From positions 1 to 10,615 of the forward strand of contig CALMWI010000175.1 in assembly GCA_937873545.1 (NCBI GenBank): a stretch of DNA of 10,615 nt, given 5' to 3'. Within the stretch, counting starts at the first letter, position 1. Every line of letters starts with the position of its first letter. Below the pieces are notes generated by a model. That model was given only the letters and a program-made list of their open reading frames with translations. It had not been told where the DNA came from and searched no databases. The DNA is from an uncultured bacterium (GTDB lineage Bacteria; UBA4055). Made by a program: the position numbers and the translations under genes. Shown here in pieces: positions 7,056 through 10,615 of the stretch.

Positions 7056-7082
7056 AAAAAAAAAGGTCTTAAAAAAGACCTT
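7056..7082 (-). terminator. Intrinsic terminator after rpmA
   Basis: Eight-base arms AAGGTCTT (7063-7070) and AAGACCTT (7075-7082) close an A4 loop (U4 in RNA). On the minus strand the hairpin is followed by a tract of nine U (7064-7056). The rpmA stop codon (7083-7081) overlaps the base of the stem, and the trmL start lies just eight bases beyond the U-tract. There is no T-tract on the other side, so it acts only leftward. Confidence 0.9.
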
Positions 7083-7347
7083 ATTCTGCTGTTTCTATCT
7101 TTTCGATAGCAACAAATTGTCTGCCTTGGGCTTTGGTTAAAAATTTTACCTTTCCGGTTTCAAGAGCAAATAAAGTATGATCTTTTCCTATTCCGACATT
7201 CAGACCGGGATGAAATTTTGTACCTCTCTGCCTTACTATTATCGAGCCTGCCTGAGCCAACTGACCGCCGAACAGCTTTACGCCAAGTCTTTGCGCATTA
7301 CTGTCTCGTCCGTTCCTCGAACTTCCGACCCCTTTCTTATGAGCCAT
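7081..7347 (-). CDS. rpmA: 50S ribosomal protein L27
   Basis: L27 is a bacterial large-subunit protein whose N-terminal arm reaches the peptidyl-transferase centre. The 88 residues have family length and begin MAHKKGVGSSRNGRDSNAQRLG, the near-universal N-terminus. FGGQLAQAGSIIVRQRGTKFHPG follows, then VGIGKDHTLFAL. The start at AHKKG with no preceding cleavable extension is the form found in most Gram-negatives, unlike the processed Firmicutes version. A GAGGCGG ribosome-binding site lies a few bases upstream. It sits 22 nt behind rplU, the standard rplU-rpmA pair. Its stop codon is merged into the downstream terminator stem. Confidence 0.98.
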   Translation of the reverse strand: MAHKKGVGSSRNGRDSNAQRLGVKLFGGQLAQAGSIIVRQRGTKFHPGLNVGIGKDHTLFALETGKVKFLTKAQGRQFVAIEKIETAE

Positions 7348-7369
7348 ATCCGCCTCTTTATATCAATTA

Positions 7370-7684
7370 TTAATTACTGTTTATCTGCTTTACTTTGATG
7401 ACCGACAAGTATTGTCTGTGGCCTCTTTTAACTTCGTAGCGTTTTCTTCTTTTCTTTTTAAAGACGATAACTTTCTTATCCTTTTTATTCTCAAGTACTT
7501 CAAAAACAACTGAAGCTCCTGAAATAAAAGGATTTCCGAAATTAAGATTTCCGCCCTCGCCAAGTGCCAGCACTTTTGTTATAGTAACACTTTCGCCCGT
7601 TTCCGCATTCAGTCTGTCAACCTTTAGAACTTCGTCCTGTTTGACGATCTGCTGTTTTCCCGATATTTCAATTACTGCGTACAT
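7370..7684 (-). CDS. rplU: 50S ribosomal protein L21
   Basis: L21 binds 23S rRNA in the large ribosomal subunit. The 104-residue protein begins MYAVIEISGKQQIVKQDEVLKVDRL, typical of the family. It carries the conserved basic stretch KKKRRKRYEVKRGHRQ near the C-terminus, where the GHRQ signature is diagnostic. It is the first gene of the rplU-rpmA pair and is preceded by a GGAG ribosome-binding site. A strong promoter at 7721-7749 (minus strand) gives a predicted leader of only about 30 nt. That seems too short for a structured autoregulatory leader of the kind known upstream of L21 genes in some other phyla. Confidence 0.98.
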   Translation of the reverse strand: MYAVIEISGKQQIVKQDEVLKVDRLNAETGESVTITKVLALGEGGNLNFGNPFISGASVVFEVLENKKDKKVIVFKKKRRKRYEVKRGHRQYLSVIKVKQINSN

Positions 7685-7720
7685 TATTCGCTCCGCCGCT
7701 CGTTAATTTTTGAACTTGCA

Positions 7721-7749
7721 AATATAATTTAAACAAACTCTCTTGTCAA
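7721..7749 (-). promoter_or_regulatory. Sigma-70-type promoter for rplU-rpmA
   Basis: On the minus strand the -35 box TTGACA (7749-7744) and the -10 box TATATT (7726-7721) are separated by 17 bases. The -35 is a perfect match and the -10 matches TATAAT at five of six positions. Transcription should start near 7714, about 30 nt before the rplU ATG. Confidence 0.82.
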
Positions 7750-7783
7750 GCGATTAATTTTCAATTTTAAACAAATAATTCAG

Positions 7784-7812
7784 TTGACAATTATACAGCT
7801 GAGATTTATATT
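7784..7812 (+). promoter_or_regulatory. Sigma-70-type promoter for secD-secF
   Basis: TTGACA (7784-7789) and TATATT (7807-7812) are separated by 17 bases, the same boxes and spacing as the divergent rplU promoter. A start near 7819 gives a leader of about 80 nt. The two -35 boxes are 34 bp apart, with AT-rich DNA between them that could serve as UP elements for both. Confidence 0.82.
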
Positions 7813-7824
7813 TATCGTTTCGGA

Positions 7825-7845
7825 AAATCAGCCTTCGGGCGATTT
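7825..7845 (+). ncRNA. C(UUCG)G tetraloop hairpin in the secD leader
   Basis: GCC and GGC pair around a UUCG loop (7831-7840), the classic extra-stable cUUCGg tetraloop. The stem is extended by AAATC with GATTT across one bulged A at 7830. It lies within the predicted secD leader just after the expected transcription start. No U-tract follows, so it is not a terminator. It could stabilise the 5' end of the mRNA or bind a regulator; no known riboswitch is recognised. Confidence 0.55.
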
Positions 7846-7884
7846 AACCGGGAATAAATTACGAATGCTATTTCTTACTAGTAC

Positions 7885-7890
7885 GGAGGT
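7885..7890 (+). promoter_or_regulatory. Ribosome-binding site of secD
   Basis: GGAGGT is a strong anti-Shine-Dalgarno match. It stands 10 nt before the ATG at 7901, a slightly long but workable spacing. The next in-frame ATG is 18 nt further on and would be too far away, so this fixes the secD start at 7901. Confidence 0.75.
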
Positions 7891-7900
7891 TTAATTCTTT

Positions 7901-9937
7901 ATGAAAGAGCACAACAACATGATCAGATGGATAATATTCGCTATTTTGTTTTCTTGGGCAATCTATGCGCTTATTCCCACTTATCAAACTTATTTCTCGG
8001 CAGAAAAAAACACTGTCGAAAAGATCAAAATCAAGTCCGACCTTTCCAAAGCTTTAGCAAAGCAACAAAGAGGCGAGGATATTACGGGGTTGGAGAGTAA
8101 TCTAATTAAAACTTACGGCGATAAGGCTGATTATCTGTCACTGGCACCCGAAGAGATCGAAAAACTGGCTGCTTTTGAAAAACAGAATCTAAAAAGTCTT
8201 GCTTTGGGTCTTGACCTTCAGGGCGGTATGCACCTTGTGCTCGAGATTGATTATGACCAACTTCTTAAAAATAAAGCGCTGAAAAAAGACAAGCAGCTCG
8301 AGGATATTCTTGCAGCCGCTAAATCAAAGGCCGGTTCAGATAAAGAGATATACCTTGCTGAAGTAAAAAACGCTTTCTCCGAGAAAAATATTCCGATGAA
8401 TAATTATTTCGGCCGGTCAGGCGAATCTGATGAGAAAATTCTGGCTACTCTTGACAGTGCCGCGAAAAAAGGCATTACGACTACTCTTGAAGTTTTAAGG
8501 AACAGAATAGACCAGTTCGGTATAGCGGAGCCTTCTATTCAGCCGAGAGGAAAGCATCGTATCGTAGTCGAATTACCCGGAGTAAAAGACGAAGAAAGAG
8601 CTACAAAACTTGTAAATCAGGCTGCTTTTCTTGAATTTAAGATCGTTGCCGACAATGAGATACTTCAGCAGAAAATAAATGATATAGATCTGGTTCTCAA
8701 GAATCAGAATGATTATTTAGAGTCAAACGCTATATCTACAGACTCGGCAGCCGTAAGCAAAATTGAGACTCCTGCAGCGACTGAAGCTAAAACTGACACT
8801 TCCAAAGCGACAGATGCGACCAAGCTTTTCTCTGATTCCACGGCAGATACCACCACGGCAGCTGCTACTGATGAAGAGCTGGCAAAAAACAATCCTTTTA
8901 AATCACTTCTTATCGGAGGACAGAGGGGCGAGATACTAGTAAAAGGCAAGAACAAACTTAAAGTCGAAGAGCTTCTTAAAAACGACAATGTAAGGAATAT
9001 TCTGGGAAATCACGAATTCGTGTGGAAAAATAAACCGGATGTATATAATAATGAAGAGTACTACGAAATTCTTCTTGTTGATAAAAAAGCCTCTCTCGAC
9101 GGAACTTCTATAGTTGAGGCTTCAGCGAATCTGGCAGGCGACAATTCGGCTACCGGAGGCTGGGAAGTTCCTTTTGAACTGAACAGGGACGGGGGAAGGG
9201 TATTCGCAGAAGTCACCGGAAAAAATGTCGGTAAAAGACTGGCGATTATACTCGACAACAAGCTTTATATGGCACCGAATATTCAGGTAAGAATTCCCAA
9301 CGGAAGAGGTGTGATAACCTTAGGGGGGGGAACTGCCGAAGAAGCCAGAGACATGGCCATTGTATTAAAGGCCGGCGCTCTTGAAGCTCCCCTTGAAATT
9401 ATGGAGAAAAGAATAATCGGACCTTCTCTGGGAAGCGACGCCATAAGCAGTTCTGTCAAAGCCTCAATCGTAGGAGCTTCGCTTGTTGTTATATTTATGA
9501 TCGCTTTATACAAATTAAGCGGCCTTTTTGCCGTAATAGCGTTACTTTTAAATACGATATTCACGCTTGCTTCTCTAAGTTATTTTAAAGCTACTCTGAC
9601 CCTCCCCGGTATCGCCGGAATAGTTCTTACCATCGGTATGGCCGTTGACGCAAATATTATAATCTTCGAGCGTATCAAGGAAGAACTGGGTGAAAAAAAC
9701 ACGATTCTTTCAGCTTTGAATGCAGGATATGACAGAGCTTTTGTAACTATCTTCGACTCGAACCTGACAACATTCATAGCCGGTATTACTCTTTATCAGT
9801 TCGGAACCGGTCCTGTTAGAGGTTTTGCTCTGACTCTTATGATCGGTCTGATATGGAACATGTACACTGCTGTTGTAATGACAAGGCTGCTGACAGACCT
9901 GTTTATGAAGAAGAACGCAAAATCTATAAGTATATAA
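7901..9937 (+). CDS. secD: Protein translocase subunit SecD
   Basis: SecD works with SecF in the inner membrane, using the proton gradient to help pull proteins through SecYEG into the periplasm. The 678 residues include a first helix (about 9-27) and a large periplasmic region. This begins with LGLDLQGGMHLVLEID (102-117), the conserved D1-type motif, followed by LRNRIDQFGIAEPSIQPRG (199-217), VELPGV (223-228) and FLEFKIV (243-249). The C-terminal part has FAEVTG (435-440), LDNKLYMAPNIQ (451-462) and helices at about 517-537, 540-562, 566-588, 616-636 and 640-662. AVDANIIIFERIKEEL (581-596) is the family signature, with the functionally important Asp at 583. An Ala/Thr/Ser/Asp-rich low-complexity insert lies at about 275-330. 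A run of eight G encodes Gly475-477. secF follows 26 nt downstream. Confidence 0.97.
   Translation: MKEHNNMIRWIIFAILFSWAIYALIPTYQTYFSAEKNTVEKIKIKSDLSKALAKQQRGEDITGLESNLIKTYGDKADYLSLAPEEIEKLAAFEKQNLKSLALGLDLQGGMHLVLEIDYDQLLKNKALKKDKQLEDILAAAKSKAGSDKEIYLAEVKNAFSEKNIPMNNYFGRSGESDEKILATLDSAAKKGITTTLEVLRNRIDQFGIAEPSIQPRGKHRIVVELPGVKDEERATKLVNQAAFLEFKIVADNEILQQKINDIDLVLKNQNDYLESNAISTDSAAVSKIETPAATEAKTDTSKATDATKLFSDSTADTTTAAATDEELAKNNPFKSLLIGGQRGEILVKGKNKLKVEELLKNDNVRNILGNHEFVWKNKPDVYNNEEYYEILLVDKKASLDGTSIVEASANLAGDNSATGGWEVPFELNRDGGRVFAEVTGKNVGKRLAIILDNKLYMAPNIQVRIPNGRGVITLGGGTAEEARDMAIVLKAGALEAPLEIMEKRIIGPSLGSDAISSSVKASIVGASLVVIFMIALYKLSGLFAVIALLLNTIFTLASLSYFKATLTLPGIAGIVLTIGMAVDANIIIFERIKEELGEKNTILSALNAGYDRAFVTIFDSNLTTFIAGITLYQFGTGPVRGFALTLMIGLIWNMYTAVVMTRLLTDLFMKKNAKSISI
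8723..8890 (+). other. Low-complexity Ala/Thr/Ser/Asp-rich insert within SecD
   Basis: Codons 275-330 of secD encode a hydrophilic stretch dominated by Ala, Thr, Ser, Asp and Lys (for example TPAATEAKTDTSKATDATK). It sits between the FLEFKIV/coiled part and the second half of the periplasmic domain. It is predicted to be a disordered linker. Compact SecD proteins such as that of Thermus lack such a linker. Confidence 0.7.
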
Positions 9938-9963
9938 GCTTCCGTAATCAAAGGAGAAATAAA

Positions 9964-10615
9964 ATGGCTTTAAAAACAAAATTCGATTTTATGAAATTCA
10001 AGATGACCGCTCTATTGATCTCGGCGTCTGTTATCGTAGTCGGATTGCTCTTTATCGTAATGCAGAAAGGTCTGGATTATAATATTGAATTTAACGGCGG
10101 GTATCTGATGCAGGCCGGATTTTATGAAAAAGTGGACATTTCAGATATAAGGAACGCATTTTCAGCTGGAGATTTCGCCGGTATTGAAATACAGGAATTC
10201 AGCGATCAGAATACAGAAAAATTCGGAACTGAAGTGGTGCTCAAAGTAGAAACCGCTCAGCAGGATATTAAAACTCTCGAAAAAAACATAACTGAAGTCC
10301 TTAACACAAAATTCGGAAAAGATAAGTATGAAGTAAGGCAATCCACTAGCATCGGACCCAAAGTGGGTGACGAGCTGAAAAGTTCAACAATGCAGGCGAT
10401 ATTCTGGACGGTTCTCCTCATACTGTTATATATTACTATAAAATTCCAGTTTAAATTTGCTGTTGCGGCTGTTATAGCCCTTGTTCATGATATTACAATA
10501 ACTGTCGGAGTACTTTCAATACTCGGCTTCTTCTTCGGCTATGAAATCTCCCTTCCAGTTATTGAAGCTCTTCTGACTATTCTCGGTTATTCCCTAAACG
10601 ACACTATTGTAGTTT
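9964..10615 (+). CDS. secF: Protein translocase subunit SecF (partial, 3' end outside window)
   Basis: This is the SecD partner in the SecDF proton-driven secretion complex of the inner membrane. The first 217 codons are present (full SecF is about 300 residues). After a first helix (about 14-33) comes GLDYNIEFNGGYLMQ, the SecF first motif, where the usual Asp of GIDFxGGT is Glu and the Thr is Tyr. TSIGPKVGDELKSS is the second conserved element. Helices follow (AIFWTVLLILLYITI; FAVAAVIALVHDITITVGVL), and GYSLNDTIVV, the hallmark motif of the fourth helix, lies just before the edge. A good AAGGAG site seven bases upstream fixes the start, 26 nt after secD, so both are on one transcript. It runs into the right edge intact, with no sign of disruption. 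Confidence 0.96.
   Translation, partial: MALKTKFDFMKFKMTALLISASVIVVGLLFIVMQKGLDYNIEFNGGYLMQAGFYEKVDISDIRNAFSAGDFAGIEIQEFSDQNTEKFGTEVVLKVETAQQDIKTLEKNITEVLNTKFGKDKYEVRQSTSIGPKVGDELKSSTMQAIFWTVLLILLYITIKFQFKFAVAAVIALVHDITITVGVLSILGFFFGYEISLPVIEALLTILGYSLNDTIVV

Noticed and set aside
8713..8988. Minus-strand frame of 91 codons rich in Ser/Val/Ala
   Set aside because: Antisense of the Ala/Thr-rich linker of SecD; composition artefact.

Overview
The window is ordinary chromosomal housekeeping DNA from a bacterium with two membranes. It carries an OmpA-type outer-membrane protein with a signal peptide and a peptidoglycan-binding domain, a SecD/SecF pair, and a PTS whose HPr keeps the Ser46 site used by HPr kinase. 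Shine-Dalgarno sites (such as AAGGAGG) and consensus -35/-10 promoters are visible. The gene set and the style of OmpA and SecD would fit a lineage of or near the FCB group (Fibrobacterota, Cloacimonadota, Marinimicrobia and similar). This is a guess; nothing here fixes the taxon. I see no rRNA, tRNA, CRISPR array, insertion sequence, integrase or toxin, and no evidence of a novel defence or mobile system.

Left part (1-3545, rightward): the tail of a multi-pass membrane protein abuts a compact mannose-family PTS pair (EIIC-like, EIID-like), followed by ptsH (HPr) and ptsI (Enzyme I). The order IIC-IID-HPr-EI suggests one phosphorelay operon. EIIA and EIIB are not between the membrane protein and IIC, and both membrane components are much shorter than classical ManY/ManZ. 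The operon ends in a strong hairpin that also serves the convergent lpd gene.

Middle part (3544-7684, leftward): reading from the right, rplU (L21), rpmA (L27), trmL (tRNA 2'-O-methyltransferase), an OmpA-like protein with thrombospondin type-3 calcium repeats, and lpd (dihydrolipoyl dehydrogenase). Intrinsic terminators follow rpmA and the OmpA gene, and in both places the next gene begins only 8-17 nt after the U-tract. The control of trmL and lpd is therefore not obvious.

Right part (7685-10615): a 216-bp divergent intergenic region holds two back-to-back promoters with identical boxes (TTGACA, 17 bp, TATATT). One drives rplU-rpmA leftward and the other secD-secF rightward. The secD leader contains a C(UUCG)G tetraloop hairpin. 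SecD has an Ala/Thr/Ser/Asp-rich insertion in its periplasmic part, and secF runs off the right edge.

The most useful points to follow up are the reduced PTS permease pair without adjacent IIA/IIB, the terminator-hugging starts of trmL and lpd, and the mirrored promoter pair.
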